From Apostichopus japonicus (Eukaryota; Echinodermata; Holothuroidea; Aspidochirotida; Stichopodidae): a DNA stretch of 64,000 bases. Of this stretch, positions 1 through 11,469 are shown piece by piece (position 1 is the stretch's first letter; every line of letters begins with the position of its first letter). Location: positions 3,419,001-3,483,000 of the forward strand of contig NC_092569.1 of assembly GCF_037975245.1 (NCBI RefSeq). The letters are read 5' to 3'. The translations under genes and the position numbers were made by a program. The notes beneath the pieces are model-generated. The model made no database searches. It had not been told where the DNA came from and was given only the letters and a program-made list of their open reading frames with translations.

Positions 1-700
1 TTTTCTTCGAAAAATAAAGATAAAAGCTTCTTGTTTTTGTACAAAAATGGACAGACTCAACTCCCACAGATGGGTGTTGCTTTAATATCTGGTATGTAAG
101 TTTGTGAGAATGAAGAGCAATTGAAATAAATTTTGCTCATTCAATGAAGATTATAATTATGTATAAAAAAGACTTGTCTATTTGTCTTCATTGGTCTTTG
201 TACATTGAGGATGTACAGTATATCTCAGTAAGTCACAATTTCCCAGGATATTTCCGTCCAAATAATGTATGCCTTATTTCTTGTCAACACGATTAAAGAA
301 AATGACAGTTTTGTTGTACAGTACATATATGATGTTATTCAGAAGCATTGGGCAAACAATCTAATTCATGGCTCACTTACAAGACTTATGGACCAAAATA
401 TTGCAGCGACTGTCTGAAGGCCTAAGCTAAACTATTCAGAATACAGTAACTTGGGCTATTTATTTGGCTAATTTTATGTATCTATAGGTCTGTTGCTATT
501 TGTATTTTAAACCAACATTGGCCGATATCTAGACCTAGCTATGTATACACTTGAGTCTTGACTAGGGAGCCAAAACAGTAACCCCTTCTCTCTATCGAGG
601 CTCTCCGGGAATAATCGAGAATAATTCCCGGTGAAAAAATTACTAAAATTCCCTAAAATTCCCAAAAATACGAATGAAATGTTGTAACAACTTGAAAATT
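1..700. other. no gene recognised; AT-rich non-coding stretch
   Basis: No open frame, splice-bounded exon or repeat unit could be supported here. The only structure noticed is a small imperfect hairpin near 604-632 built from CCGGGAATAATcGAGAATAATTCCCGG-like halves. Probably intergenic or intronic. If the ferlin-like first exon at 4741-4819 is real, this stretch would lie inside that minus-strand gene. Confidence 0.5.
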
Positions 701-709
701 TAGAACTAG

Positions 710-1237
710 TTACGTTAGTCCTATAGGCCTACCACTGGTACCACAGTAAATCGTTGCATCATGAAACCGATTCCTACACAAACTAGGCAATACGGGTTTG
801 CCGTTATTGCCGACAAATGGCGCCAACTTTTTATCAATCCTTGAAATATCCATGGCAACGGCCCTGGTAATGATTAATTTTGACATCGGACTTTCCATTT
901 TCTCTCCAAATTGGCAGTAAGTGTCCACAAACTTTACGATCCATGTTTGGGGAGGTAAGAGATTGATGTTCACTACAACACAATAACAATGCTAAAAGAT
1001 GCGCAAATTGACTAAAAAGTCACTTCTTTCTAGCCTAAAATTCCCAGTATTCTGAACGATATACGACAAAACATTGGAGATTAATTTGGCATAACTTATC
1101 CGGAAAAAATCCACCAAATTTCGGGGATTCACAAAGTAAAGGGTAACTGTTTCTTCTTCAACAGCACATAAGTCAGGCCAATATGACACCACAAAGAATG
1201 TTACTACTGCCCATGCGGTAAGTATCGGGGAAAGCAC
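710..1237 (-). other. two adjacent minus-strand open frames of unknown nature
   Basis: Two frames of 81 codons (992-1237) and 87 codons (710-973) follow each other on the minus strand, separated by a stop and a short gap. The first has no ATG at its start (it opens at GTG) and carries a hydrophobic N-terminal stretch. The second contains internal ATGs. I recognise no domain in either. On the opposite strand there are good-looking donor sites at 954 (GAG|GTAAGA) and 1217 (GCG|GTAAGT), so the open frames may be chance. They lie downstream of the ferlin-like first exon on the same strand but do not resemble the next part of a ferlin C2A domain. Confidence 0.2.
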
Positions 1238-2050
1238 TATGAAGTAATTGGCTTACGGGCAAATGATAGAGGGCGTTGGGAAAAATTCGCCTGAGTCAGA
1301 AACTTCCTATGGTTGAAAGGAAATCTGACCGCTCTCTGGGGAGGCGTGACCGTCGTGTTTAGTCATCTAGGGTTTATATAGGCTGTGTGGTATATCCTGA
1401 GGTGGTTTTAAGGACATGGTGATAAAATCACTGAAGACAGAACTACAATCCATTACAACTCCCAGTACTCAGAGACCTATAGTGTATATACCTACAGTGT
1501 CTTATAAAACAAGAAAGCATACTGCTAGAATACCGTAAAGTTTTACAAAACTTTTAAGAATCTTTTTAAAAAGAAAAATAACAACCATATATCAGTTTAG
1601 ACTGGCTTTTGCAGTCCTAATTAGCCAATAATTAAAGTGACGGTACCTTTGGTATATCAGTTACAGTAATACTAATTTAACTTATAAATATACTAACTAG
1701 GCCTAATACTAACATACGTGTATACACAGTACGGTACTGGATTATTGGTAGGACACACCTGCCCACCGTCACATTTAATGTGTAATTTGCCTTAGTGTTT
1801 GTTTGTAAAGCGCCAATCGATACTGTGTGTTCTGTATAAGTAAGCGCTGTATATTTTTTTGTAATAATAATAATATCTAAGTTTTAAATGATTCTATTTC
1901 AGAAATACTGTTCATTTCACTTAACAGAATCTTTGTTGGAATTTTTTTGGAAATATCCACTTATTATTGGGGTTTTTTTTTTGGGGGGGGGGGGGGGATT
2001 TAACAAACATATGACCAATTTAGCAATGAACTGAAATGTCTTGAACTCTT
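1238..2050. other. non-coding stretch with short homopolymer runs
   Basis: No exon supported. It contains AT-rich sequence, a run of T then G near 1972-1997, and recurrent TAGGCCTA words that are scattered through the whole window. Confidence 0.4.
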
Positions 2051-2058
2051 GATAACAT

Positions 2059-2458
2059 CATAGGCGTAGGAGGGGGGGGGTGGGGGGTCTGCAGCCCCCC
2101 AACCAAACATTTTTGTGAAAATTCGGGCAATATGCTCAGAATTTTTCGGGCACCTACTGAAAGAAAAATAATTTGCAATGTGTTTTTCAATGGTTAAACT
2201 GATATTATTATTATCATTAATTCATTATTATCATTATTATTGTAACGACTTCCCCAATAATTCTAACCAATGTGGAAGGGTAATAACACGGCAAATGATT
2301 GTATGTTATTGGCATGCAATGTAATAACCGATGCATGCCTATATGATACGCACGTTAACATGTCGAACGCACGCAGGGCGCGAGAAAAATTTTGGTTATA
2401 TTTTTCGGGCAAGTCATTAAACCCCCCCCCCAAATCAAGTTGGTCTCCTACGCCTATG
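2059..2458. mobile_element. hAT-like non-autonomous element with G-tract ends (family G1, copy 1)
   Basis: The 400-bp element is bounded by a perfect 14-bp terminal inverted repeat, CATAGGCGTAGGAG, and flanked by a perfect 8-bp direct repeat, GATAACAT, at 2051-2058 and 2459-2466. An 8-bp target duplication is typical of hAT-superfamily insertion. A G run sits just inside the left end and a C run inside the right end. The interior is homologous, in the opposite orientation, to the element at 61255-61674; shared words include TGACTTGCCCGAAAAA and TTTCTTTCAGTAGGTGCCCG. It has no coding capacity, so it is a MITE mobilised in trans. Short open frames across it (2263-2554, both strands) are not genes. 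Confidence 0.85.
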
Positions 2459-2757
2459 GATAACATACCGTCTGAGAGTTTTCAAATACAGTATGTATGC
2501 ACAGTAAAATTTCTGTCATTGAAATACAAAAGAGAAAAGTTCCCTTTTTGTTAGATATTAATATCATCATTTGTCATGCTCCTTAGAGTACTGTACAGCC
2601 CTATAGGTTCACAAACTTTTAGACCCACATCCCAGGAGTTTCAATAAGAACTTATCCATTAGTCAAGACCCCTCTCAATTGATCGATGCTTACAATGAAT
2701 GAAAGTCAGCTTGGACAACGGATGTCAGTTTAGAGTATCTGTTAAAGGCCCAGGTAT

Positions 2758-3883
2758 TAGGGATGCACCGGATATCCGGTCCGGCCGGACTATCCGGCCG
2801 GATAGTGAGCAATTATCCGGTTCAGGTTCCGGCCGGATATTTTTCAAAATCCGGCCAGATCTTTTTCAAAATCTGGCCTGAATTATTCCTTAAAAAGGTG
2901 TTGGTATTAACAAAAATCAATGTAAACTATTTCCAAAAATTAATAAAAACATTCAAAGTAAGGAAAAATTAGGTTTAACATGTTTAATTTAATTTTCTCA
3001 ATGGTCTGACCCAGTGTTTCTAAAGGTCAACCAAAATAATACAACTACTGTTATAATATGAAGCTATATACAACAAATACAGTTTGCAGTGAAATCATTT
3101 CTTGCAGCCTTCATCAGTTTAATATTGTGCAGTTAAAATAGACCATTCATATACTTATCAGTCAAAATACTGTTCCATTGAATCTTTACTTTCCCATTAT
3201 TGTTGGCATTCTTTTGGATATCTCTTGTCACCATGAAAGTTCCTAAAAGTTCATGAAAAACCTAAATCTTTAAGTGTTCTAATGAACATTCAATTCCATT
3301 TTAAAGGATAGATAAAAGATAGATAAGAAGTTTCTTCCACTTCTGGAAAGATACAATGCTTTTATTATTTATTTTACAGATAATATTGCAGTGTAAAAAT
3401 TTGTTACCAAATAATGAATAATAATAAAAGACAATTCTTAATCCAGATAGTAGTGTTATTACAACAATTAAATAATCTTTTTATTCAGTATAAAGTATGA
3501 GATGTGTGAAATGTAGCTTCCCGTTTTAAAACAAACTTCATAGGTAGTATGCAGTATTTTTCCAGCAAACAAATTTACATACTGTACTGTATCAAGCTTG
3601 TCAACAATTATATTGTAGTTATTTTATTAAAATATGTAGATTACACCACTTCCAGTCATATTTAATCTCATAAATGGGGTCTTAATTTCACCTTCTTTAT
3701 AATATGCGTATACCTCACCTAAGATTTGCTTCTTGTTTCATACTTCTACTTCTTATTAATGATTTTCTTTTGTGTAATGAAAATGTCCGGTTCCAGCCGG
3801 ATTTTATCCGGCCGGATTTCATGTACTATCCGGCAAAATCCGGTTCCGGCCGGATCCAAAAATTTGGATTTGGTGCATCCCTA
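2758..3883. mobile_element. hAT-like non-autonomous element, 1126 bp, perfect 8-bp TSD
   Basis: The left end TAGGGATGCACCGGAT and the right end TTGGTGCATCCCTA form the terminal inverted repeat, continued inward by repeated CCGG/GGCCGG motifs. The flanks carry an exact 8-bp duplication, CCAGGTAT, at 2750-2757 and 3884-3891, diagnostic of hAT-type insertion. The TAGGGATGCACCG terminus resembles termini of hAT elements known from fish and invertebrates. The interior is AT-rich and encodes nothing credible. Open frames at both ends simply read through the CCGGCCGG repeats. Confidence 0.88.
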
Positions 3884-3930
3884 CCAGGTATCACTATTTT
3901 ACATTGTCCCAGGCCTTGGATCACTAGTTT

Positions 3931-4303
3931 TTAAAGGCATTGAAGACTTTGCGGCCATCTGAAAAAGTTAACTTTCCGTTGCTTGCAAGTGACGTTTTGT
4001 TCGTGTCGCTACAAAATGCAGACAGTACAGTAATGAAACTGGATACCTTGTTATCTTAAGCTGGACCTGAGATGTCCATAGCTGTATTGTTTGTACACTG
4101 TGCTGTGGGAATTGACCGTAGCTGTATGTATTGACTGTACACTAGAGTCTAATTACCGATGGTAGCAAGCTGTGTGTGTGTATTTTCTGGGATCGATGCG
4201 ATTCGATGGTGGTGTCTAACACTTTTTGTTACACATCATTTGAAACTAGGTCAGATTACCCGCATTAGACGTTTCTTTTTGCGCGAGTCTTCACCCCCTT
4301 TAA
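3931..4303. mobile_element. TTAA-flanked MITE (family T), copy 1
   Basis: This is one of five copies of a family 300-375 bp long. It begins TTAAAGGCATTGAAGAC and ends GCGAGTCTTCACCCCCTTTAA, so the outer ends are an imperfect inverted repeat with TTAA at each edge, as expected of piggyBac-type target duplication. The interior is about 90 percent alike among copies by eye. This copy lacks part of the CGCTCCAAACCGCG block next to the left end. It sits only 40 bp from the hAT-like element at 2758-3883. Non-coding. Confidence 0.8.
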
Positions 4304-4740
4304 TTCAGGGTCTAGGCCCAAGTACTAAGTGATATGACTTTTTGTATAGGCTAGAAAGTATTCTCTTATGTTTTACAATTTTTCAAGATAACGATTATCT
4401 GTTCTACTTGTAAGGCTGATAGTAAAAGCCTCGAATTAATGGGCTTGTAAATGATAAATGTTGTAGGCCTATTTACAAAATCACGTTTGCTTGTCTGTAT
4501 TGACGTAAGTTAACGTGTAGGCACCGAGCGTCAGTTAGGCTAAGTTTTCGGGCCATAACAAGACACGAATAACTCTAGGCCTAGGCCAGCAATGGCTCAA
4601 AATTGGAGTTCCTAACACTAACACCAACAGAGTAACACAGGCATGCATGTGCCTATGGCAGAAAACAAAATTAATAAACCAGCTCCAAAATCGATAAACC
4701 AACAGAGAACAGGTACAATACAAAATTGAAAGACACCTAC
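4304..4740. other. non-coding, probable first intron of the ferlin-like gene
   Basis: No exon is visible. If the minus-strand exon at 4741-4819 is real, this is the start of its first intron, entered through a GTAGGTGT donor. Confidence 0.35.
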
Positions 4741-4819
4741 CTCGAAAGTTTATTTTGGCTAATCTTTCCTGTCTTCCTTTGAAGCCTTGCACACTTGTCA
4801 AGTGCACATTCAGAGACAT
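4741..4819 (-). CDS. first coding exon of a ferlin (otoferlin-like) gene, rest not found
   Basis: The minus-strand ATG lies at 4819-4817 in the context GGCAAAATGT. The exon encodes 26 codons and ends one base into the next codon at a GTAGGTGT donor. The peptide begins MSLNVHLTSVQGFKG and continues with RQERLAKINFR. This matches the pattern of the N-terminal strand of the ferlin C2A domain (otoferlin begins M-A-L-x-x-H-L-K, then G-R-x-D-R-x-A-K-V-x-F-R-G), including the position where the exon ends, at the Arg-Gly. Ferlins are large tail-anchored multi-C2 membrane proteins acting in calcium-triggered vesicle fusion. The remaining exons should lie at lower coordinates on the minus strand. I could not identify any in 1-4740, so the first intron may run past the window edge. 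The similarity is short, so this is a probable rather than certain call. Confidence 0.5.
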
Positions 4820-4829
4820 TTTGCCATTG

Positions 4830-5800
4830 GCGTTTGTCGACTATCAAAAGCAGAAAGTGATTGTTGCTAGGGTTAAGCTACTCGTGAAATCTAAATAACT
4901 CCGAATCTGCTCACTTTTCGATCACATTTTCACTTCGAAATATTTGCCCAATCTGTGCAAATGCTGATTGTGTAGTCTGAATTTGCTCAGAAAGAACTAT
5001 ACGAATGACTGCGTGGTTAATCCTGTGTCAGAGAGCTGTAATCCTGTATTGTATACTCCTAGGGGTACGAGGTATTATGTGGCGTTTCGTAATATAACGT
5101 ACGTGACTAACACTAATTTACTGTGCAGCAGTGAATCTGGTGCAAGTTGTTGTGTTTGGTGGAAAGTCGCTCAACTGTGTAGGACTATTCCAAATCTATA
5201 AAGGGGTAGTAAAATATTATTCAAATGTAGTAGATAAAGTTTGGGTTGACAATTACTTGTCATTTATATCTCAAAGATAAAAAACACCAACAAATTTATC
5301 ATAATTAAGACAGATGTTGTTAAAAATTATAACATAAAAAATAATTAGTTTTGGGTAATAATTCATATTACCATCCCCTTTAAGAAGTTACTGGCTCATT
5401 GTCAACAGGTGGGAGAATGGCACGTTTGAAGATGAGATCGATATTTGTATATGAAGTGTTTGTAACATTACCAGTTCCATACAGCATGAACAATCATTTC
5501 ATAGGCTGGAGTGGCAATGGCGTAGACTACCTCCCATGATTTTCTTCTAGCAGCGCAGCCCCGGAGCCGCATCCATCGTTTTTGTACTGGGGGAAGCGGC
5601 TTAGATGTTATGTTGTCCAGACGTCCAGGGGAAGCTCTCCACTTTGAGAAATTTTGCTAGAAAGGAAGTTGCTTAGATGCAGAAATTGACGGCGGTACAT
5701 GTTGCAACTTTTGGTGAAGAATTTGTGACTGTTTATAGGTTGTGCCGTACATAAATGTCATACATTATCTACCGTACAATTGGATATTATCTTATATTCT
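4830..5800. other. non-coding region upstream of the ferlin-like exon
   Basis: No splice-bounded open frame found. The open frame at 4968-5201 (plus) has no recognisable domain and no convincing splice context. If the ferlin call is right, the promoter and 5' UTR of that gene should lie here. Confidence 0.35.
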
Positions 5801-5802
5801 GT

Positions 5803-5965
5803 ATCCGCTTCTCGGCCTTTTGGCTAATATCACGTGTAGTATCTGTTCCCTTTCGAGGGGAATGGTGATACACACCTTATTGCTCGCTCAAAAATCGGCA
5901 TTCTGTTCAACAGCCGTATATATGGATTAAGTACCACACCCCTGTCCACTCCCAATCACCTCCCA
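5803..5965 (+). ncRNA. U2 snRNA-like sequence, probable pseudogene or variant
   Basis: The 5' 45 bases follow U2 snRNA closely: ATCCGCTTCTCGGCC, TTTTGGCTAA, and the branch-point-pairing block GTGTAGTATCTGTTC are all present, with a one-base insertion near the start and A-to-T and A-to-C changes in the ATCA region. Stem-loop IIa is missing. The sequence goes directly to a hairpin, TTCCCTTTCGAGGGGAA, resembling stem IIb. GATACACACC that follows can pair back with the GTGTAGTATC block, which would mask the branch-site-recognition sequence. Later fragments (TATATATGGATT; CCTGTCCACTCCCAA) weakly recall the Sm-site region and 3' half. A U2 retropseudogene, a divergent U2-like RNA and a U2-derived SINE are all possible. 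I cannot confirm a PSE promoter element. Confidence 0.6.
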
Positions 5966-6300
5966 ACGCATATACGGCATATCTGTGTTTTTTGCATAAT
6001 GTTAGCGTCGCTAACTTAGCGTACCCAAAGAGTAACGTTCTTGAAACGAAGTTTTAGACAACCGCCGTGAGGAAATTAGATTTTTTTTTTAAAAGTGAGC
6101 GTTGTAGTTGAGGGCGCTAAATCGAAATCCTAACGAATCCATAGATCTATATATCACAGTTGTCAGAAATTCCAATTCGAACACCACAGAGTTTGTGTCT
6201 GAGCCAAAATATAAACAGCGTTCTGCTATTTGTGCTTCTATGGATGGTTTTGGTAGCTGGTGATAACGTTGAGCTATGACCTGGTTGAAAAGATTCATTG

Positions 6301-6301
<1 letters not shown>

Positions 6302-6371
<70 letters not shown>
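6302..6371. repeat. (TA)n microsatellite
   Basis: About 35 uninterrupted TA units. The Ile-Tyr open frames running through it on both strands are an artefact of TATATA. Confidence 0.95.
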
Positions 6372-6373
<2 letters not shown>

Positions 6374-6823
6374 TTTTCTGATGCAAAAAAATTGTCTTTT
6401 TCAAGCTACAAAGATAAAGAAGCAACTCGGCTGGATAATAGCATCAAAGCGCCTATATTTCTGTGTTTCTCTTGTTTCGGTTTTTTTCAGTATCGGAAAT
6501 ATTCATTTGGATAGTTTTATTTTTATTTTCCTATTGCGTTGTTGTGAGCAGGAGTTGCTCGAATGGGTGACGATAAATTAATGAATGGGTGGGTGTGTGT
6601 GTGTTGATGGCTGGATGAATGATAGATTGGTTGGTCGGTTGGTTGGTGTTTAAAAAACATGATTCAAACAATAATGAGAAGAGAAGAGAAAGCATAAATG
6701 TTTCGTTTGCTTCTTCTAAATTTAATCAATGCATTGATTCTACAGTTTTTTTTTTATATCATCTAAGTGTTGTCATTCGTATTTCATTAAGGCGACATGC
6801 TATACATTCCCGTTACAGCTAGA
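6372..6823 (-). other. 3' UTR and downstream flank of secreted-peptide locus A
   Basis: This stretch follows the stop codon of locus A on the minus strand. An ATTAAA on the minus strand near 6720 is a candidate polyadenylation signal. The part at 6600-6780 (a GGATGAATGA-type repeat, then GGTTGGT, then a T-rich block) aligns by eye with 23460-23720 downstream of locus B. This is evidence that the two loci are duplicates that include their 3' ends. Confidence 0.55.
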
Positions 6824-6948
6824 CTATGGGGTAACATCTGGATCTGCAGTAGTGATATCCGCAGCTGTAGTGATATCCGCAGCTGTAGTGATATCCGGAG
6901 GAGCTTGAGTAGTGACATCTGAGGATGATGAACTAGAAGCCGGTGAAC
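6824..6948 (-). CDS. locus A terminal exon: Ser-rich segment plus DITT repeats
   Basis: The acceptor is TTCGTTTCAG at 6949 onward and the exon runs 125 bases to TAG at 6826-6824. It enters in phase 1 and encodes a Ser cluster (SPASSSSS), DVTTQAPP, three repeats of DITTA, and ends DPDVTP. It aligns with the locus B last exon (ASSPTVDVT...PPDVTT), sharing the SSP start, the DVT motif and the PPD motif. The three DITT units come from a repeated 18-base DNA unit, visible on the plus strand as GTAGTGATATCCGCAGCT. Confidence 0.7.
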
Positions 6949-7016
6949 CTGAAACGAAGCAAAACAATGGACATAGAGCTACCTCTTCGTATTATGATAT
7001 ATATATATATATATAC

Positions 7017-7084
<68 letters not shown>

Positions 7085-10000
7085 TTCTGACCTTAGCACT
7101 GGTTTCATCAATATATAGGCCTAGGCTATGGTGGCGTTTTACTTCAGTATAATTAAAATATTTAGAAATAAGAACACTCGAGAATAATTGCTCGGTACTC
7201 GAGTAGTACTCAATTACATTTGTTGTTGTTTTTGTTGCAATTATACTCGCATTGGATGAAAGTTATTTGGATGCTACCGTTACCGTACTCGTCATTCAGG
7301 AAGCGGACTCAAATCGACTAACGTAGGCCTAATCATACTTGTACTTACATGTAAAGGTACTTGGGTACTCGCTAAGGACAAGTACCTTAGCGAGTACTCT
7401 ACATAGACCAAAAGTAACTAGTTATAAATCAGACATGAAGCCGCATAGTGATGTTTCCTTCCTTCCTTCCTTTGTTTTTTTTTGTTTTTTTTATTCCGAG
7501 GTTATGACTCCAAAATAGTTCTATACACCCACCCATATACGTGCCTGCCCTCCACCCAGAACCATACAGTTATAGGCTGGTGTATTAACGACGGACCTAT
7601 AGGCTTTACGAAGATGAAATTGAATGTATCATTGATGCATACATGTTGCTAACTTATGGACCATGCAGTTAGTATGTGCATGATTGCAGTATTACATTAG
7701 TCTAACCATGGAGGTTTTACCTCCATGGTCTAACAATCCAGTGTGCACGGTCCAAGAAGTTGCTTGATACTGCCCTTTTTTTCATGCCAATATCAGAATG
7801 AAAACAAAGAAAACAATACCAACATCCAAGAAAAATCGTCACACACAACTGTTTCATGATAATGACGGAGACGTCGTAAGGAAAAGATTCACATCACTTG
7901 AAATCGTTTCACGTTCGGAGACGAAATGGGAATTATTGCAGTTAATGTACTTACCAGATGGCGAACTGCCTGGGCCTGCGTATACAAAAATGTCAAAGAA
8001 TGAAGTTGATATCATTTGTTTCTCATTAGAATATTACAAAAATTCAAACATTTAACTTTACTTAATTTTAGGGTATGTTTTGAAAGACTCTAATTACCAA
8101 TATCGAACGACAATCAGACCAAGTACTATACTTTTCTTAACTGCAAATGTTCATCAACGTATATCCCATTCTTCGTCGTCCCAATTTCATTGGTTCCATT
8201 TCCACCCTGCTTCACTCAGGGAGTGGCCATTTAGAACTCCCTGCTTCACCACTTATTTTGATATACCAACACCCATCCCTGACGCCTCCTTTGTGCCATT
8301 CCGTCCTCCGTCGCATGCCTCCCAAACATCTCTCTTCTCGTCCAACCAGCCGATACTAATAGCTGGTACAGTAACTTCTGTTCATGTCCTGTATACTAAC
8401 ACATGTTACCGTGTTACGAACACAAAGTAGTAATGACTGATGCATGGTTGTGATACATGAACAGTAGTCGCTCTAACAACCATTAAGTGCGAGTTCATTA
8501 ATACGTGATTCTAAAATAAAGTCGTATCTAGTCGTTTTTTGTTGTTGCTATAAGTAGACCTATGGATATACCCGAACATGGCATTTCTTCGTTCTATAGG
8601 CGTGACGAATTGACGTAATTTAAAGAGAGGTGTGAACTAGACTCAAGCGGTACTTCACCTCCTTTACTTCATATAGTATAGGAATTCTCAACTCCATAGA
8701 CTCCTTGTCCAGTCGCACAGTTCTTTGTCTTACATGGGAACAAGTTAACAGTTTTGCAGTTGTTACGGTGCCTTCTGTAACACAGGTTACCGTGTTACGA
8801 GCACAGAGCGTTCATTACTGATGCACGATTGTGGGACATGAACAGCTGAATAATAGTTGTTGTACTGGCCATGAGTATCGGAGTACCGAGTGGTGTCCAA
8901 CCCTCACTCTTCCCCGCGCGCCCTCCTTCGTTCTAACCGTTCCTATCATATCACGATCTCCTTTACTATATCAATTTTTCATAATACGAACATGCATACT
9001 ACAATACTATATAAAACTAACTTTACTTCAAGTTTTTTTTTATTACAATTAATGTACGTACCAGATGCTGGACGGCCGCTGCTTGGGCCTGCGAATATAA
9101 ATATGTAAAGAATGAAATTGGTATTATATGTTTTTCATTAAAATATTACAAAAATTCATACATTAACTTTACTTTATTTTTTTGTATGTTTTGAAAGACT
9201 CTAATTCACAATATCGAACTACCACCAGACCAAGTACTATACTTTACGTAACTGCCAAAGTTCATCAACGTAGTTCCCCCCCCCCACCCCTCCCCTCCAC
9301 CCTTCCTTCGGTATATCCCAACCTTCGTCGTCCCAAACTCATTGGTCACATTCCACCCTGCTTCACTCAGGGAGTTGACATTTAGAACTCCCTGCTTCAC
9401 CCCATCCTTTGATATATCAACACCCATCCCTGATGCCTCCTTTGTGCCATTCCGTTCTCCGTCGCACGCCTCCCAAACATCTCTCTTCCCGTCCAACCCC
9501 TTCTCTTCCCCGCGCGCCCTCCTTCTTTCTAAATCTTACCTATCACATCACGTGAACTGTTTCATGATAATGACGGAGACGTTGTATGGAAAAGATTCAC
9601 ATCACTTGAAATCGTTTCACGTTCGGAGAAGAAATGGGATTATTGCAGTTAATGTACTTACCAGATGGCGAACTTCTTGGGCCTGCGTATACAAATATTT
9701 CAAAGAATGAAGTTGAAATCATTTGTTTCTCATTAGAATATTACAAAAATTCAAACATTTAACTTTATTTACATTTTGGGTATGTTTTGAAAGACTCTAG
9801 TTACCAATATCAAACTACAATCAGACCAAGTACTATACTTTTCTTTTCTACAAATGTTCATCAACGTAGTATCCCCTCCACCGTACACCTCTCCCTTCAG
9901 TATACCCCATCCTTCGTCGTCCTGGCAACCTCATTGGTTCCATTTCCATCCCGCTTCACTCAGGGAGTGGCCAATTAGAACTCCCTGCTTCACCCCTTAC

Positions 10001-11303
10001 TTTGATATACCAACACCCATCCCTGACGCCTCCTTTGTGCCATTCTGTCCTCCGTCGCACGCCTCCCAAACATCTCTCTTCTCGTCCAACCAGCCGATAC
10101 TAATAGCTGGTACAGTAACAACTGTTCATGTCCTGTTGTTAACATGTGTTACGAACACAAAGTAGTAATGACTGATGCACGGTTGTGATACATGAACAGT
10201 AGTCGCTCTAACAACCATTAAGTGCGAGTTCATTAATACGCGATTCTAAAATGAAGTCGTATCAAGTCGTTTTTTGTTGTTGCTTTAAGTAGACCTATGG
10301 ATATACCCGAACATGGCATTTCTTTGTTCTAGGCGTGACGAATTGACGTAATTTGAAGAGAGGTGTGAACTAGACTCAAGCGGTAGTTTACCTCCTTTAC
10401 TTCATCTCGTATAGGAATTCTCATCTTCATAGACTCCTTGTCCAGTCGCGCAGTTCTTTGTTTTACATGGGAACAAGTTAACAGTCTTGTAGTTGTTACG
10501 GTGCCTTCTGTAACACAGGTTACCGTGTTACGAACACAGAGCGTTCATTACTGATGCACTATTGTGGGACATGAACAGCTGAATAATAGTTGTTGTACTA
10601 GCCATGAGTATCGGAGTACAGAGTGGTGTCCAACCCTCACTCTTCCCCGCGCGCCCTCCTTCGTTCTAACCGTTCCTATCATATCACGAGCTCCTTTACT
10701 ATATCAATTTTTTTCCATAAAACAAACATGCATACTACAATACTGTAAAACTAACTTTACTTCAAGTTTTTTTTTATTACAATTAATGTACGTACCAGAT
10801 GCTGGACGGCCGCTGCTTGGGCCTGCGAATATAAATATGTAAAGAATGAAATTGGTATTATATGTTTTTCATTAAAATATTACAAAAATTCATACATTAA
10901 CTTTACTTTATTTTTATTTTCTTATATGTTCTGAAAGACTCTAATTCACAATATCGAACTACCACCAGACCAAGTACTATACTTTTCGTAACTGCCAAAG
11001 TTCATTAACGTAGTACCCCCACCCCTCCCCTCCACCCTTCCTTCGGTATATCCCAACCTTCGTCGTCCCAAACTCATTGGTCACATTCCACCATGCTTCA
11101 CGCGCAGGGAGTTGACATTTAGAACTCCCTGCTTCACCCCATCCTTTGATATACCAACACCCATCCCTTATGCATCCTTTGTGCCATTCCGTTCTCCGTC
11201 GCACGCCTCCCAAACATCTCTCTTCCCGTCCAACCCTTTCTCTTCCCCGCGCGCCCTCCTTCTTTCTAAATCCTGCCTATCAACCACATCACGCCCTCCT
11301 CTG

Positions 11304-11359
<56 letters not shown>

Positions 11360-11419
11360 TCCTGCCGTTTATATATATAGCATTTATAAAGCCCAGCTTC
11401 TATCTATCATCCTCCTCTG

Positions 11420-11469
<50 letters not shown>

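Larger units (their letters stand above)
7840..11290. repeat. 1.7-kb tandem duplication carrying two mini-exons per unit
   Basis: The block 7850-9540 is repeated at about 9559-11280, an offset of about 1708-1732 bases. Matching landmarks are CTGTTTCATGATAATGACGG (7849 and 9557), GGGACATGAACAGCTGAATA (near 8833 and 10566) and CCAACCCTCACTCTTCCCCG (8899 and 10632). Within each unit the two halves are themselves diverged duplicates: each has AATGTAC(T/G)TACCAGATG followed by GGGCCTGCG. Each half carries one mini-exon of locus A, so both an older and a younger duplication are recorded. Open frames in these repeats (8080-8430, 9854-10165 and others) are intronic and not genes. Confidence 0.88.

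Noticed and set aside
2699-3962. Short frames rich in Ser-Gly-Arg-Ile at both ends of the 1.1-kb element
   Set aside because: They encode the CCGGCCGG-type terminal repeats of a hAT-like MITE.
6147-6581. Open frames of repeated Ile-Tyr on both strands (also at 6912-7118, 11146-11544, 15798-16294, 24762-25622 and 29036-29300)
   Set aside because: Any (TA)n array reads as Ile-Tyr in two frames per strand. They carry no splice or start evidence.
8080-10165. Repeated plus-strand frames beginning MKDSNYQYRTTIRPSTI and similar
   Set aside because: They are similar to each other only because the DNA is tandemly duplicated. Stops and frameshifts differ between copies, and the real exons lie on the other strand.
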